Of a stretch of DNA of 64,000 bases, positions 38,253 through 47,973 are shown piece after piece (within the stretch, counting starts at the first letter, position 1; each line of letters opens with the position of its first letter). The position numbers were made by a program, and so were the translations under genes. The DNA is from Cognatishimia sp. SS12 (lineage in GTDB: Bacteria > Pseudomonadota > Alphaproteobacteria > Rhodobacterales > Rhodobacteraceae): NCBI RefSeq assembly GCF_028369055.1, contig NZ_JAQNCZ010000001.1:248001-312000 (forward strand), in the 5' to 3' direction. The notes under the pieces are model-generated. The model did not search any database. It was not told the DNA's origin and saw only the letters and a list, made by a program, of their open reading frames with translations.

Positions 38253-38317
38253 TGGGGTTTTATGGGGAAAAGCGGGTGAAAAGGGCACATTTCTATGCGT
38301 CATGGGAAAACATGGGC
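38253..38317 (+). promoter_or_regulatory. Phased TGGGN repeat array, possible MraZ operator
   Basis: TGGGG at 38253 and 38263, CGGGT at 38273, TGGGA at 38303 and TGGGC at 38313 all start in the same 10-bp phase, that is TGGGN-N5 units with two degenerate units between. MraZ of E. coli is known to bind direct repeats of TGGGN separated by 5 nt. The array lies 110-174 nt upstream of the NUDIX start and about 290 nt upstream of the predicted leader RNA start. Binding is an inference. Confidence 0.5.
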
Positions 38318-38460
38318 CGTACATGGCCCAGCCTTCAATAATCGCGTCTGTTTGAAGGGTTGAGGGCCATAAGGCCCGAAATCAGAACATGTTTCTACGA
38401 ATGAATGCGAATATTGCGGGAATTTTAGGGAAACTCAGTATGTGCATTTTTTACTATATA

Positions 38461-38475
38461 TGGACAAAATGTCCA
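38461..38475. promoter_or_regulatory. Palindromic operator-like site
   Basis: Perfect inverted repeat TGGACA-AAA-TGTCCA in AT-rich DNA, directly after a TATATA stretch. It looks like a dimer binding site. A related TGGAC-N7-GTCCA repeat is found at the ftsZ promoter (58860-58876), with different spacing. No binder can be named. Confidence 0.4.
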
Positions 38476-38535
38476 GTAGTGGCACCGCATATTGACGTAT
38501 CGAAGCGAATTGGCGGTGCATGCAAGCGATGTAGC

Positions 38536-38570
38536 TCCCATCTGGTGCAGTTTTTTCCCATGGTTTCCCA
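38536..38570 (-). promoter_or_regulatory. Promoter-proximal MraZ-box-like repeats
   Basis: Read on the minus strand, TGGGA at 38570-38566 and at 38560-38556 are separated by 5 nt, and a third TGGGA at 38540-38536 keeps the 10-bp phase with one unit missing. They end 8 nt before a -35-like TTGATT (38579-38584), so they are placed to control the leader RNA and mraZ operon promoter. MraZ autoregulation is known in E. coli; here it is inferred. Confidence 0.5.
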
Positions 38571-38608
38571 TTTTTTTGTTGATTTGTGGCCAAAGTCATG
38601 TCATCCAT

Positions 38609-38831
38609 AGACCTACGATGAGGTCGGGATAAAAAACGGGGCAACTAAAGATCCCGAAATAAAAATCCTAAGTCAGGTTTCATACAGGCACCGATTTTAT
38701 CGAACCAAGAGATCCGGCGCGCGAGCGAGCAGACATCCCCCCAGGTGGCGCGCGCAGCTGGACATACCCCGCAATGCGGGACGAGGGCGGCGGATTGGGC
38801 AGTGGCAGCAGCTCAATCCGCCGTTTCGTTT
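38609..38831 (+). ncRNA. UpsM-like leader RNA of the dcw operon
   Basis: In Rhodobacter sphaeroides the dcw mRNA has a 268-nt leader whose premature termination releases the sRNA UpsM (about 206 nt), described as conserved in Rhodobacteraceae. Here 268 nt before the mraZ GTG is position 38609, exactly where a 5' stem GACCT-ACGATG-AGGTC (38610-38625) begins. A second stem CGGGAT/ATCCCG (38625-38630, 38651-38656) follows, then an AU-rich stretch (38657-38700) suited to RNase E, and a strong intrinsic terminator at 38788-38831. Ends are estimates; the -10 is weak. Confidence 0.72.
38788..38831 (+). terminator. Intrinsic terminator inside the mraZ leader
   Basis: Perfect 10-bp stem CGGCGGATTG (38788-38797) / CAATCCGCCG (38814-38823), extendable by three pairs including one G-U, followed by TTTCGTTT. 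It lies 45 nt before the mraZ start codon, so it must be read through for expression of the whole dcw operon. It would form the 3' end of the leader RNA. Confidence 0.8.
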
Positions 38832-38876
38832 CAAGGGCTTGCGGATCAGGTGACAACAAGAGGGGCGGGTCAGGCA

Positions 38877-39380
38877 GTGGCACGCAGATTCAGAGGCGAG
38901 AGCCAACATAAGGTGGACGCAAAGGGCAGGGTCTCAATCCCGGCCTCGTTTCGCCGTGTGCTCGAAGCATCTGATCCCAATTGGAAATCCGGCGAAACGC
39001 CCGAATTGGTCATTGTTTATGGCGATCACCGCAGAAATTACCTAGAATGCTATACCATCGAAGCGATCGAAGAAGTCGATGACAAGATCGACGCTCTGCC
39101 GCGCGGCTCGATGGAGCGTAAGATGCTGCAGCGTCTGTTTCACGGTCAATCCTTTCCGACCGCAGTAGATGAAACCGGGCGCCTGGTTCTGCCCGCCAAG
39201 CTGCGTCAGAAAATTGGCCTTGAGAAAGAAGCCTTTTTTATCGCTGCCGGCGACACCTTCCAGATCTGGAAGCCGGAAACCTATGAACAGGATGAGCTGT
39301 CCAAGACCGAAGAATGGCTGGAAGACTTGCCTGATGATATTGACCCGCTGATTTTCCTTGATCAGCAAAAGGAGCGCTGA
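38877..39380 (+). CDS. mraZ: Transcriptional regulator MraZ
   Basis: 167 residues from a GTG at 38877, where the N-terminus ARRFRGESQHKVDAKGR matches the family; the longer open frame upstream covers the leader terminator and is not used. Two SpoVT/AbrB-like half-domains carry DAKGR (14-18) and DETGR (98-102). MraZ is the nucleoid-associated repressor of its own division operon in E. coli. First coding gene of the dcw cluster; rsmH starts 3 nt after its stop. Confidence 0.95.
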   Translation: MARRFRGESQHKVDAKGRVSIPASFRRVLEASDPNWKSGETPELVIVYGDHRRNYLECYTIEAIEEVDDKIDALPRGSMERKMLQRLFHGQSFPTAVDETGRLVLPAKLRQKIGLEKEAFFIAAGDTFQIWKPETYEQDELSKTEEWLEDLPDDIDPLIFLDQQKER

Positions 39381-39383
39381 GGG

Positions 39384-40391
39384 ATGACGGACAAGGCCCC
39401 CGACACGCCGAATGCCCCCCATGTCCCTGTTTTGTTGCGCCCGCTGTTGTCGGGCGTTTCGCCTGTTCAGGGGCGCTGGCTGGATGGCACTTTTGGCGCG
39501 GGCGGTTATACGCGGGGCCTGCTCGAGGCGGGCGCCGACATGGTCTATGGCGTTGATCGTGATCCGCTGGCCTTTCAGATGGCGGCGGATTGGATCGGGC
39601 AATATGATGGCCGGATCGAACTGGTGGCAGGCGTCTTCTCGCGTATGGATGAATATGCGCAGAACCTTGATGGCGTGGTGCTGGATCTGGGCGTCAGCTC
39701 GATGCAGCTGGATCAGGCTGAGCGCGGCTTTTCCTTTATGCGCGACGGGCCGCTGGATATGCGCATGAGCCAGGATGGCCCGTCGGCCGCTGACCTAGTG
39801 AATGGCGCAAGCGAAGAAGACATCGCAGACATTCTCTATCATTACGGTGAAGAGCGCGCGAGCCGCCGCATCGCCCGCGCGATTGTGCGCGATCGGGCGG
39901 CGCAGCCGTTTAAGACCACGCTGCAGCTTGCTGAATTAATTGAAAAAAACCTGCCTCGCACCAAGCCGGGGCAAAGCCATGCGGCCACCCGCAGCTTTCA
40001 GGCGCTGCGCATTGCCGTCAATGATGAATATGGCGAGTTGTTCCGGGGTCTGATGGCCGCAGAACGGGCGCTGAAACCCGGCGGCCTGCTGGCGGTTGTG
40101 AGCTTTCATTCGATCGAGGACCGCATGGCCAAGAAGTTCATGCAGGCGCGATCAGGCCGCACCGGCGGTGGCAACCGCTATGCGCCCGAACAGGTGAAAG
40201 ATCAGCCCGCATTTGAGCTTTTGACCCGCAAGGCCGTCGGCCCGGATGATCAGGAATTGGCCGAGAACCCGCGCAGCCGCTCCGCCAAGTTGCGGATTGC
40301 CCGGCGCACGGACGCGCCAGCGGGCGAAGTGGATGGCAAGATGATTGGTATGCCGATGTTAACGGCGAAAACAACGGGAAGACGTAGATAA
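39384..40391 (+). CDS. rsmH: 16S rRNA (cytosine(1402)-N4)-methyltransferase
   Basis: 335 residues. SAM-dependent methyltransferase of the MraW family: [21 protein letters not shown] (motif I), [27 protein letters not shown] and [14 protein letters not shown]. Methylates C1402 in the ribosomal P site. GAGGG before the ATG. Its stop overlaps the ftsL ATG by 1 nt. Confidence 0.97.
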   Translation: MTDKAPDTPNAPHVPVLLRPLLSGVSPVQGRWLDGTFGAGGYTRGLLEAGADMVYGVDRDPLAFQMAADWIGQYDGRIELVAGVFSRMDEYAQNLDGVVLDLGVSSMQLDQAERGFSFMRDGPLDMRMSQDGPSAADLVNGASEEDIADILYHYGEERASRRIARAIVRDRAAQPFKTTLQLAELIEKNLPRTKPGQSHAATRSFQALRIAVNDEYGELFRGLMAAERALKPGGLLAVVSFHSIEDRMAKKFMQARSGRTGGGNRYAPEQVKDQPAFELLTRKAVGPDDQELAENPRSRSAKLRIARRTDAPAGEVDGKMIGMPMLTAKTTGRRR

Positions 40392-40732
40392 TGCGCAGCC
40401 TTGTTTATGTGATGACGGTGCTTTTTGTGATCTCGCTGGCGTTTTGGGCCTATCGCGAGAATTACGCCACGCAAGAGGCTCTGGGCGAGATCGAGCGCCT
40501 GCAAGGCGAAATCGGCACGGCGCGCAATCGCGTGGCGGTGCTAAAAGCGGAATGGGCCTATCTGAACCGCCCGGACCGTCTGCGGGATCTGGCAGAGCTG
40601 AACTTTGAGCGCCTGCAGCTGCTGCCGCTGCGCCCCGACCAATTTGGCATGATCCAGCAGGTGGCCTATCCGCCGATGGGCAGCGTCACCATTGATGGCA
40701 TCGTTGAGGTCTCCAGCCAGGAGGGCATGTGA
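40391..40732 (+). CDS. ftsL: Cell division protein FtsL
   Basis: 113 residues: a single N-terminal membrane helix (about 3-19, VYVMTVLFVISLAFWAY) and a periplasmic coiled coil (EALGEIERLQGEIGTARNRVAVLKAEW) ending in LNRPDRLRDLAELNF, typical of FtsL. It joins FtsB and FtsQ at the divisome. Poorly conserved in general, but position between rsmH and ftsI and topology are decisive. Confidence 0.92.
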   Translation: MRSLVYVMTVLFVISLAFWAYRENYATQEALGEIERLQGEIGTARNRVAVLKAEWAYLNRPDRLRDLAELNFERLQLLPLRPDQFGMIQQVAYPPMGSVTIDGIVEVSSQEGM

Positions 40733-42516
40733 TGATCCGCAAGCCGCTGCGGCCCCTGGCCACAATCATGCGCGCGCGGGCGCGCGGTGAAAATCCCGAC
40801 GCCATCGAAAAGGAAAACATCCGCAAACGCCACGAAGAGATGCGCGACCGCGCACGCCTCCGTGCTGAAGGGCGACTTTTGGTGCTTGGGGTAGCCTTTC
40901 TGGCGGGTTTTGCCGTCATCGGCCTGCGCATGGGGGCCTTGGCCCATAGCGAAGCCGAAGAGCCCCGCGCCAGCGCCACGGGCGCGCGCATTCTGGCGCA
41001 GCGCGCCGATATCGTGGACCGCAAGGGGCGCATTCTGGCGACCAACCTTGAGACCTTCAGCCTTTATGCGCAGCCGCAACAGATGATCGACAAGCCGGGC
41101 GTTGCCAAAGCGCTGGTCGAAATTTTCCCGGATTTGAACGAGCAGCGCCTGCTGAAGGACTTTACCGGCAAGCGGAAATTCCTCTGGGTGCGCAAAAAAC
41201 TCAGCCCCGAGCAAAAGCAGCTGGTGCATGACATTGGTGACCCTGGGTTGCTGTTTGGTCCGCGTGAAATGCGGCTTTACCCCAACGGCAAGCTGGCCGC
41301 GCATGTTCTGGGCGGGGCCGGGTTTGGCCGCGAGGGCGTGAATGCCGCTGAGGTCATCGGCGTCGCCGGGGTGGAAAAAACATTCGACGAGGTGCTGCGC
41401 GATCCGGCCAATGGCGGGCGGGCGCTGACCCTATCGCTGGATCTGACCGTGCAGGCGGCCACCGAACGGGTACTGTATGGCGGCATGAAACTGCTGAATG
41501 CCAAAGGTGCCGCCGCTGTTTTGATGGATGTGCACACGGGCGAAGTGCTGTCACTGGTTTCGCTGCCAGACTTTGACCCGAACAATCGCCCCCGTCCGCT
41601 CACACAGGGCGATGCGGCGGACAGCCCGCTGTTCAATCGTGCCCTTCAGGGGGTCTATGAGCTTGGCTCGACCTTCAAGATTTTCACTGCGGCGCAAGCG
41701 ATTGAGCTGGGGCTGGTCACGGCTGAAACCGTGATTGACACCAAAGGGCCGATGAAGGTTGGCGGGCATCGCATTGGCGAGTTTCAGAACAAGAATTACG
41801 GCAAGCTCTCGGTCACGGATATCATCGTCAAAAGCTCCAACCGCGGCACGGGCCGCATGGCGCTGGACATTGGCGTAACGCGGCAGCAGGAATTCCTTAA
41901 GTCCATCGGCTTTTTTGAGCCAACCCCGATTGAAATTGTTGAGGCCAGCGGCGGCAAGCCCTTGCTGCCGGCGCGCTGGACGGATCTGTCGGCGGTGACG
42001 GTCTCTTATGGGCACGGGCTGTCGAGCACGCCGCTGCATTTGGCGGCCGCCTATGCGACGCTTGCCAATGGCGGGCGGTTGGTCAAACCCACGATTCTGC
42101 GTCAGTCTGCGCCTCAGAACGGCCCGCGTGTGCTGAGTGAGCGGGTTGCCGCTCAGTCGGTGCAGATGTTGCGCAAGGTTGTTACCGAAGGTACCGCCAG
42201 CTTTGGGGAGGTCCCCGGCTATTTCGTGGCGGGTAAAACCGGCACAGCGGACAAGCCCAAGCCAACGGGCGGCTATTACGACGACAAGGTGATCAATACA
42301 TTTGCCTCGGTTTTTCCGGCGCATGATCCGAAATACGTCTTGATCGTCACTTTGGATGAGCCAGTAGAGACCTCTGGGGATGAGCCGCGTCGCACCGCTG
42401 GCTGGACGGCAGTGCCGGTCGCCGCCGAGATTGTGGAGCGCGTGGCCCCACTGTTGGGTTTGCGTCCACAAGTTGAACCCGTGGCATTGACTGATATAAC
42501 CCTCGCATCACAATAA
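40732..42516 (+). CDS. ftsI: Peptidoglycan transpeptidase FtsI (PBP3)
   Basis: 594 residues from the ATG that overlaps the ftsL stop; a GTG one codon earlier is less likely. One N-terminal helix, PBP dimerisation domain, and transpeptidase domain with SxxK at S313-T-F-K316, SSNRGTGRM (SxN) and the KTGTAD box. It cross-links septal peptidoglycan together with FtsW. Central gene of the cluster. Confidence 0.96.
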   Translation: MIRKPLRPLATIMRARARGENPDAIEKENIRKRHEEMRDRARLRAEGRLLVLGVAFLAGFAVIGLRMGALAHSEAEEPRASATGARILAQRADIVDRKGRILATNLETFSLYAQPQQMIDKPGVAKALVEIFPDLNEQRLLKDFTGKRKFLWVRKKLSPEQKQLVHDIGDPGLLFGPREMRLYPNGKLAAHVLGGAGFGREGVNAAEVIGVAGVEKTFDEVLRDPANGGRALTLSLDLTVQAATERVLYGGMKLLNAKGAAAVLMDVHTGEVLSLVSLPDFDPNNRPRPLTQGDAADSPLFNRALQGVYELGSTFKIFTAAQAIELGLVTAETVIDTKGPMKVGGHRIGEFQNKNYGKLSVTDIIVKSSNRGTGRMALDIGVTRQQEFLKSIGFFEPTPIEIVEASGGKPLLPARWTDLSAVTVSYGHGLSSTPLHLAAAYATLANGGRLVKPTILRQSAPQNGPRVLSERVAAQSVQMLRKVVTEGTASFGEVPGYFVAGKTGTADKPKPTGGYYDDKVINTFASVFPAHDPKYVLIVTLDEPVETSGDEPRRTAGWTAVPVAAEIVERVAPLLGLRPQVEPVALTDITLASQ

Positions 42517-42549
42517 CGCCCTTGATGGGCAGGGGAGCAAGGGCAGTAT

Positions 42550-44031
42550 ATGTCAGCGCAGGCAAAGGCACTTTCTGAACTGGGGCTGACGGGCGCAGCC
42601 GGGCGCAACCCCGACATCACCGGCATTGCCGTCGATAGCCGTGAAGTGAAAGAGGGCTATCTCTTTGCGGCCTTACCCGGCACGCGCGTCCATGGCGCGA
42701 CATTCATTCAGTTTGCCCTGCGCATGGGCGCAAGCGCCATTCTGACCGACGCAGAAGGGGCCCGCATTGCAGACAGTGAATTGGCGGCCTCAGACGCGGC
42801 GCTGGTGATCTGCGCAGATCCGCGGCAGGCGCTGGCCTATACGGCCGCCCTGTGGTTTGGGCAGCAGCCTTCTGTGGTGGCGGCGGTCACGGGCACCAAC
42901 GGCAAAACCTCGGTGTCGACATTTCTGCGCATGATCTGGCAGGAAATGGGCCTGCCCGCGATCAATCTGGGCACCACAGGGGTGGAAGGCGATTATCAAG
43001 CGCCGCTAAAACATACGACCCCAGAACCGATAACATTGCACCGCACCCTCGCTGAGGCGCAGCAGGCCGGCATTGCCTGCGCGGCGATGGAGGCCAGCTC
43101 TCACGGGCTTGAGCAGCGCCGCCTTGATGGCGTGCAGCTCGCGGCAGCGGGCTTTACCAATTTTACCCAAGACCATCTGGATTATCACGCCAGCTTTGAC
43201 GATTATTTTGATGCCAAAGCCGGGTTGTTCGCGCGGGTTTTGCCCGAAGATGGCACCGCCGTTATCAATATTGACGATATGCGCGGCACCGATATGGCGG
43301 CCATCGCCAAAGGCCGCGGGCAGGATGTGCTGACGGTTGGGCGGCATGGCGCGGATATCGAGATTCAGGCGCAGCGTTTTGACGCCACCGGGCAGGATTT
43401 GCGCTTTAGTTTTCATGGCAAAAGCTATCAGACGCGCCTCTCGCTGATCGGCGGATTTCAGGCCGAAAATGTGCTGCTGGCCGCGGGGCTGGCGATTGGT
43501 TGTGGCGCGGATCCGGAGCGCGTGTTCGAAGTGTTGCCCGCGCTGACAACGGTGCGCGGGCGCATGCAACTGGCGGCCACGCGCAGCAATGGTGCGGCGG
43601 TTTTTGTCGATTACGCCCATACGCCTGACGCCATCTCCACGGCCCTGCAGGCGCTGCGTCCCCATGTCATGGGGCGGTTGGTGGCGATCATTGGCGCAGG
43701 CGGGGATCGGGACGCGGGCAAGCGCCCCTTAATGGGGGCCGCTGCGGCAGAATTTGCCGACATGGTGTTTGTCACCGATGACAACCCGCGCAGCGAAGAT
43801 CCGGCCCATATCCGTGAAATGGTGATGGAAGGCGCGCCAGAGGCGATGAATATCGGCGACCGCGCCGAGGCGATTTTGCGCGGCGTTGATGCGCTGGGGC
43901 CGGGCGATGCGCTGTTGATTGCGGGCAAGGGCCATGAAACCGGACAGATAGTCGGCGATGACATCCTGCCCTTTGATGACGCAGAGCAGGCCAGCGTGGC
44001 CGTTTCTGCCTTGGACGGAGGCATGGCCTGA
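42550..44031 (+). CDS. murE: UDP-MurNAc-L-Ala-D-Glu:meso-diaminopimelate ligase
   Basis: 493 residues. Mur ligase with ATP loop TGTNGKTSVSTF and the meso-DAP selecting motif DDNPRSEDP (DNPR), so the wall contains diaminopimelate as expected for Gram-negative bacteria. Adds the third stem amino acid. 33 nt after ftsI with a purine-rich AGGGGAGCAAGGGCA leader. Its stop overlaps the murF ATG by 1 nt. Confidence 0.97.
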   Translation: MSAQAKALSELGLTGAAGRNPDITGIAVDSREVKEGYLFAALPGTRVHGATFIQFALRMGASAILTDAEGARIADSELAASDAALVICADPRQALAYTAALWFGQQPSVVAAVTGTNGKTSVSTFLRMIWQEMGLPAINLGTTGVEGDYQAPLKHTTPEPITLHRTLAEAQQAGIACAAMEASSHGLEQRRLDGVQLAAAGFTNFTQDHLDYHASFDDYFDAKAGLFARVLPEDGTAVINIDDMRGTDMAAIAKGRGQDVLTVGRHGADIEIQAQRFDATGQDLRFSFHGKSYQTRLSLIGGFQAENVLLAAGLAIGCGADPERVFEVLPALTTVRGRMQLAATRSNGAAVFVDYAHTPDAISTALQALRPHVMGRLVAIIGAGGDRDAGKRPLMGAAAAEFADMVFVTDDNPRSEDPAHIREMVMEGAPEAMNIGDRAEAILRGVDALGPGDALLIAGKGHETGQIVGDDILPFDDAEQASVAVSALDGGMA

Positions 44032-45473
44032 TGCTTTGGACCGCACAAGAGGCCGCCAAGGCCACCAGCGGGCGCGCCACCGGCGATTGGGGCTGCCTGG
44101 GCATTTCGATTGACACGCGCACGCTTGCCAAGGGCGATCTTTTTGTAGCGCTCAAGGCGGTGCGGGATGGGCATGAGTTTGTGGCGCAGGCGCTTGCAAA
44201 CGGGGCCGCCGCCGCTTTGGTGAGCCGCATTCCCGAGGGGGTTGCAGAGGATGCCCCCCTGCTGCTGGTGGACGATGTGCAAGCCGGGCTGGAAGATCTT
44301 GGCCGCGCGGCGCGGGCGCGGATGGCGGGCAAGGTTGTGGCTGTCACCGGGTCGGTCGGCAAAACATCGACCAAGGAAATGCTGCGCAGCACATTGTCCG
44401 GGCAGGGGCGCACCCATGCGGCCGAAGCCAGTTACAACAACCACTGGGGCGTGCCGCTGACGCTGGCGCGTATGCCGCGTGACACGGAATTTGCTGTAAT
44501 CGAAATCGGCATGAGCAACCCGGGCGAAATTGCGCCGCTGGCCAAAATGGCGCGTCCGCATGTGGCGATCATCACCACGGTGGCCCCGGCGCATCTGGCA
44601 GCCTTTGAGAACATTGAGGGCATCGCCCATGAAAAAGCTTCGATCTTTGACGGGCTTGAGCCTGATGGCACAGCGATTTTCAACGGCGATCTGCCGGTTA
44701 CGCCGATTTTGAAGGCCAAGGCCGCACAGCACGCCAAACGCCTGGTTTCTTTTGGGCAAAGCCCGGGGCTGTCCTATCAGCTTACGGCCGCCACAGTGGG
44801 CAAATCGGCAACCGTGGCAGAGGCCAGCCACCGCAAATCTCCGCTGCTGTTCAAAGTCGCCGCCCCCGGCGCGCACTACGCGATGAACGCATTGGCGGTC
44901 CTCGCAGCCGCGCAGGCGCTGGGGCTGGACCGGGCGATTGCGCTGGGGGATTTGGCCGCTTGGCAGCCCGGAGCCGGGCGCGGGCACCGCGAAGTGATTG
45001 CGCTGGATAAGGCTGATCCAACCCCGACCATTGAATTGATTGATGACGCCTATAATGCCAACCCGGCCTCGCTGGAAGCGTCGCTCAATGTTTTGGCCAG
45101 TGCCGCCGTGACCGATGATATCGGGCGGGTCCGGCAAGGGCGGCGGATCGCCTATTTGGGCGACATGAAAGAACTTGGCCCGCAAGAGGTCGCGCTGCAT
45201 CAGGCTGTGGCGGATTATCCGGCCATGGCCAAGATCCACCGTGTGCATTGCGTCGGGCCTTTGATGAAGGCATTGCATGCCCGCCTGCCAGAGCATCAAC
45301 GCGGCCGCTGGACCGAAACGGCTGACGACATGACCCAGCGTTTGGCGCAGGATCTGGACGCAGGGGATGTGGTTTTGGCCAAGGGCTCTCTCAGCATGGG
45401 GATGGCGCGCGTGGTTGACGCGATCCGCAATTTGGGTCATCCCGCGCCGGATACGAATGAAGGAAACTCCTAA
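44031..45473 (+). CDS. murF: UDP-MurNAc-tripeptide:D-Ala-D-Ala ligase
   Basis: 480 residues. ATP loop [13 protein letters not shown], then [14 protein letters not shown] and the Glu/His region [26 protein letters not shown]-terminal domain with [14 protein letters not shown]. It adds D-Ala-D-Ala, made by Ddl encoded further down the cluster. Overlaps both murE and mraY by 1 nt. Confidence 0.96.
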   Translation: MLWTAQEAAKATSGRATGDWGCLGISIDTRTLAKGDLFVALKAVRDGHEFVAQALANGAAAALVSRIPEGVAEDAPLLLVDDVQAGLEDLGRAARARMAGKVVAVTGSVGKTSTKEMLRSTLSGQGRTHAAEASYNNHWGVPLTLARMPRDTEFAVIEIGMSNPGEIAPLAKMARPHVAIITTVAPAHLAAFENIEGIAHEKASIFDGLEPDGTAIFNGDLPVTPILKAKAAQHAKRLVSFGQSPGLSYQLTAATVGKSATVAEASHRKSPLLFKVAAPGAHYAMNALAVLAAAQALGLDRAIALGDLAAWQPGAGRGHREVIALDKADPTPTIELIDDAYNANPASLEASLNVLASAAVTDDIGRVRQGRRIAYLGDMKELGPQEVALHQAVADYPAMAKIHRVHCVGPLMKALHARLPEHQRGRWTETADDMTQRLAQDLDAGDVVLAKGSLSMGMARVVDAIRNLGHPAPDTNEGNS

Positions 45474-46555
45474 TGCTTTACTGGCTGACAGCGCTTTCGG
45501 ATGGCGGCGACTTTTTCAACTTGTTCCGCTACATCACCTTTCGCGCTGGCGGGGCGTTTTTCACCGCGCTGGTGTTCGGGTTTCTGTTTGGACGTCCGCT
45601 GATCAACGTGCTGCGCCGCCGTCAGGGCAAGGGGCAGCCGATCCGCGATGATGGCCCTGAGGGGCATTTCAGCAAGGCGGGCACCCCGACCATGGGCGGG
45701 CTGCTCATCGTGGGGGCGCTTGTCACTTCGACCCTGCTCTGGGCGCGCTGGGACAATGGGTTTGTCTGGATTGTGCTCTTTGTCACGCTGGCCTATGGGC
45801 TGATTGGTTTTGCCGATGATTATGCCAAGGTCAGTAAGCAGAACACCAAAGGTGTGTCCAGTAAGATGCGGCTTTTGCTGGGCTTTATCATTGCCGGCAT
45901 CGCCGGATATTGGGCGACAACCCTGCATCCTGAAGCGCTGCAAAACCAAGTCGCCTTGCCGGTGTTTAAGGATCTGTTGTTGAATTTTGGTTTCTTGTTC
46001 CTGCCGTTTTCGATGTTTGTCATCGTGGGCGCGGCCAATGCGGTGAACCTGACCGACGGGCTCGATGGCCTTGCCATCATGCCCTGCATGATCGCGGGCG
46101 GCGCTCTGGGTGTCATTGCCTATGCCGTCGGGCGGGTCGACTTTACCGAATACCTTGATGTGCATTACGTGCCCGGCACCGGCGAGATTCTGATTTTCTG
46201 CGCCGGGCTCATTGGTGGCGGTTTGGGGTTCTTGTGGTATAACGCGCCCCCCGCTGCGGTGTTCATGGGCGACACAGGCTCGCTCGCGCTTGGCGGCGCG
46301 CTCGGGGCCATTGCCGTAGCGACCAAACATGAATTGGTGCTGGGCATTGTCGGCGGCCTTTTTGTGGTCGAGGCGCTCTCGGTGATCATTCAGGTGCTCT
46401 ATTTCAAACGCACCGGCAAGCGGGTCTTTCTGATGGCCCCGATCCACCATCATTATGAGAAAAAAGGTTGGGCCGAGCCGCAGATCGTGATCCGCTTCTG
46501 GATCATTTCTCTGATCCTCGCGATGATTGGCCTCGCGACACTGAAGGTACGGTAA
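45473..46555 (+). CDS. mraY: Phospho-MurNAc-pentapeptide translocase
   Basis: 360 residues, about 10 helices. Signature loops: the polyprenyl-P binding [34 protein letters not shown] with the catalytic Asp residues, and the His loop [14 protein letters not shown]. It makes lipid I at the inner face of the membrane. The start overlaps the murF stop by 1 nt. Confidence 0.97.
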   Translation: MLYWLTALSDGGDFFNLFRYITFRAGGAFFTALVFGFLFGRPLINVLRRRQGKGQPIRDDGPEGHFSKAGTPTMGGLLIVGALVTSTLLWARWDNGFVWIVLFVTLAYGLIGFADDYAKVSKQNTKGVSSKMRLLLGFIIAGIAGYWATTLHPEALQNQVALPVFKDLLLNFGFLFLPFSMFVIVGAANAVNLTDGLDGLAIMPCMIAGGALGVIAYAVGRVDFTEYLDVHYVPGTGEILIFCAGLIGGGLGFLWYNAPPAAVFMGDTGSLALGGALGAIAVATKHELVLGIVGGLFVVEALSVIIQVLYFKRTGKRVFLMAPIHHHYEKKGWAEPQIVIRFWIISLILAMIGLATLKVR

Positions 46556-46557
46556 AC

Positions 46558-47961
46558 ATGATCCCTGTTCGCGGATTTGACGGGGCGCAGGTTGCGGTTT
46601 TGGGGTTGGGGCGATCGGGTCTTGCCACCGCGCGGGCGCTGCATGCGGGCGGTGCAGTGCCGCTGTGCTGGGATGACAATGAAGCTGCGCGCAGCAAAGC
46701 CGAAGACGAAGGCTTTGCGATTGTCGATCTGAAGGCCAGCGGGGCATTTGAAGGCGTGGCGAGCCTGATCGTTTCGCCCGGCATTCCGCATCTTTATCCG
46801 GTGCCAAACCCGGTCGTGAAGGCTGCGCTTGCCGCAGGCGTGCCGGTGGACAATGATATCGGGCTGTTCTTTCGATCCTTCGCGACGCCGGATTGGCACG
46901 AGATGGACGTCGCCCCCAAAGTGGTGGCGGTGACCGGATCGAACGGCAAATCCACCACCTCGGCCCTGATCCACCATGTGCTGAGCGAAGCGGGGCGCAA
47001 CACGCAACTGGCCGGAAATATTGGTCGCGGTGTTCTGGATATCGATCCCGCTGCCGATGGCGATGTGATTGTGCTGGAGCTGAGCAGCTATCAAACCGAT
47101 CTGGCGCGCGCCCTGACGCCGGACATCGCGGTTTTCACCAATCTTTCGCCGGATCATCTGGACCGGCACGGCGGCCCCGGTGGCTATTTTGCCGCCAAAC
47201 GCCGCCTGTTCGCCGAAGGCGGGCCGGACCGCGCGATCATTGGCATCGACGAGGACGAGGGGCTGTATCTGGCCGGGCAGCTTGCCGAAGGGGGCGGGGA
47301 TGATCGGGTGATCCGCATTTCGGTGGCGCAAAAGCTGACCGGCCCCGGCTGGCATGTCTTTGCGCGCAAGGGCTTTCTCAGTGAATATCGCAAGGGGCGT
47401 CAGGTCGGATCGGTTGATCTGCGCCCGATCAAAGGGCTGCCCGGCGCGCATAACCATCAAAACGCCTGCGCTGCCTATGCGGTCTGCCGCACGCTGGGGC
47501 TGGCCCCACGGGTGATCGAGCAGGGCTTTGCCAGCTTTGCAGGTCTGCCGCATCGCAGTCAGATCATCGCCGAAGCAGGCGGCGTGACCTATGTGAACGA
47601 CAGCAAGGCCACCAATGTAGACAGCGCCATGAAGGCGCTTTCTGCCTATGAAAACATCCGCTGGATTTGCGGCGGGCTGGAAAAAGAAGGCGGGGTTGGC
47701 GCGCTGGCCAGCGCCGCTGGGAATGTGCGCAAGGCCTATGTCATTGGCCGAGAGGCGGCGCAATTTGCCATGCAGCTCAGCGGCGTTGATACCGAAGTCT
47801 GCACCAGCATGGCGCTGGCCGTGGCGCGTGCTCATGCCGAAGCTGCGCCGGGCGAGACCGTGTTGTTGGCCCCCGCCGCAGCAAGCTTTGATCAATATGA
47901 CAGCTTTGAAAAGCGCGGCGCGGATTTCATCAAAGAGGTCGAAAACGTTCTGAAAGGCTAA
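46558..47961 (+). CDS. murD: UDP-MurNAc-L-alanine:D-glutamate ligase
   Basis: 467 residues from the ATG 2 nt after the mraY stop. N-terminal Rossmann start [20 protein letters not shown] loop [16 protein letters not shown], and C-terminal [21 protein letters not shown]. Adds D-Glu to UDP-MurNAc-L-Ala. It is the last gene of the first dcw block: its stop is only 12 nt from the convergent stop of a GntR regulator gene. Confidence 0.96.
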   Translation: MIPVRGFDGAQVAVLGLGRSGLATARALHAGGAVPLCWDDNEAARSKAEDEGFAIVDLKASGAFEGVASLIVSPGIPHLYPVPNPVVKAALAAGVPVDNDIGLFFRSFATPDWHEMDVAPKVVAVTGSNGKSTTSALIHHVLSEAGRNTQLAGNIGRGVLDIDPAADGDVIVLELSSYQTDLARALTPDIAVFTNLSPDHLDRHGGPGGYFAAKRRLFAEGGPDRAIIGIDEDEGLYLAGQLAEGGGDDRVIRISVAQKLTGPGWHVFARKGFLSEYRKGRQVGSVDLRPIKGLPGAHNHQNACAAYAVCRTLGLAPRVIEQGFASFAGLPHRSQIIAEAGGVTYVNDSKATNVDSAMKALSAYENIRWICGGLEKEGGVGALASAAGNVRKAYVIGREAAQFAMQLSGVDTEVCTSMALAVARAHAEAAPGETVLLAPAAASFDQYDSFEKRGADFIKEVENVLKG

Positions 47962-47973
47962 GCTGCAGGCACC

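Larger units (their letters stand above)
38144..38876. other. Long non-coding region between NUDIX and mraZ
   Basis: About 730 nt with no credible gene, the longest gap in the window. The part around 38380-38700 is distinctly AT-rich. It holds a phased TGGGN array (38253-38317), a small hairpin GGGCC-ATAA-GGCCC (38364-38377), a palindrome (38461-38475), a reverse-strand TGGGA pair (38556-38570), a predicted leader RNA (38609-38831) and its terminator. Each is listed separately. Confidence 0.85.

Noticed and set aside
43611-45440. 609-codon open frame on the minus strand opposite murE/murF
   Set aside because: It is a GC-driven shadow: murE and murF on the plus strand are complete with all motifs, and the antisense protein has no recognisable domain.
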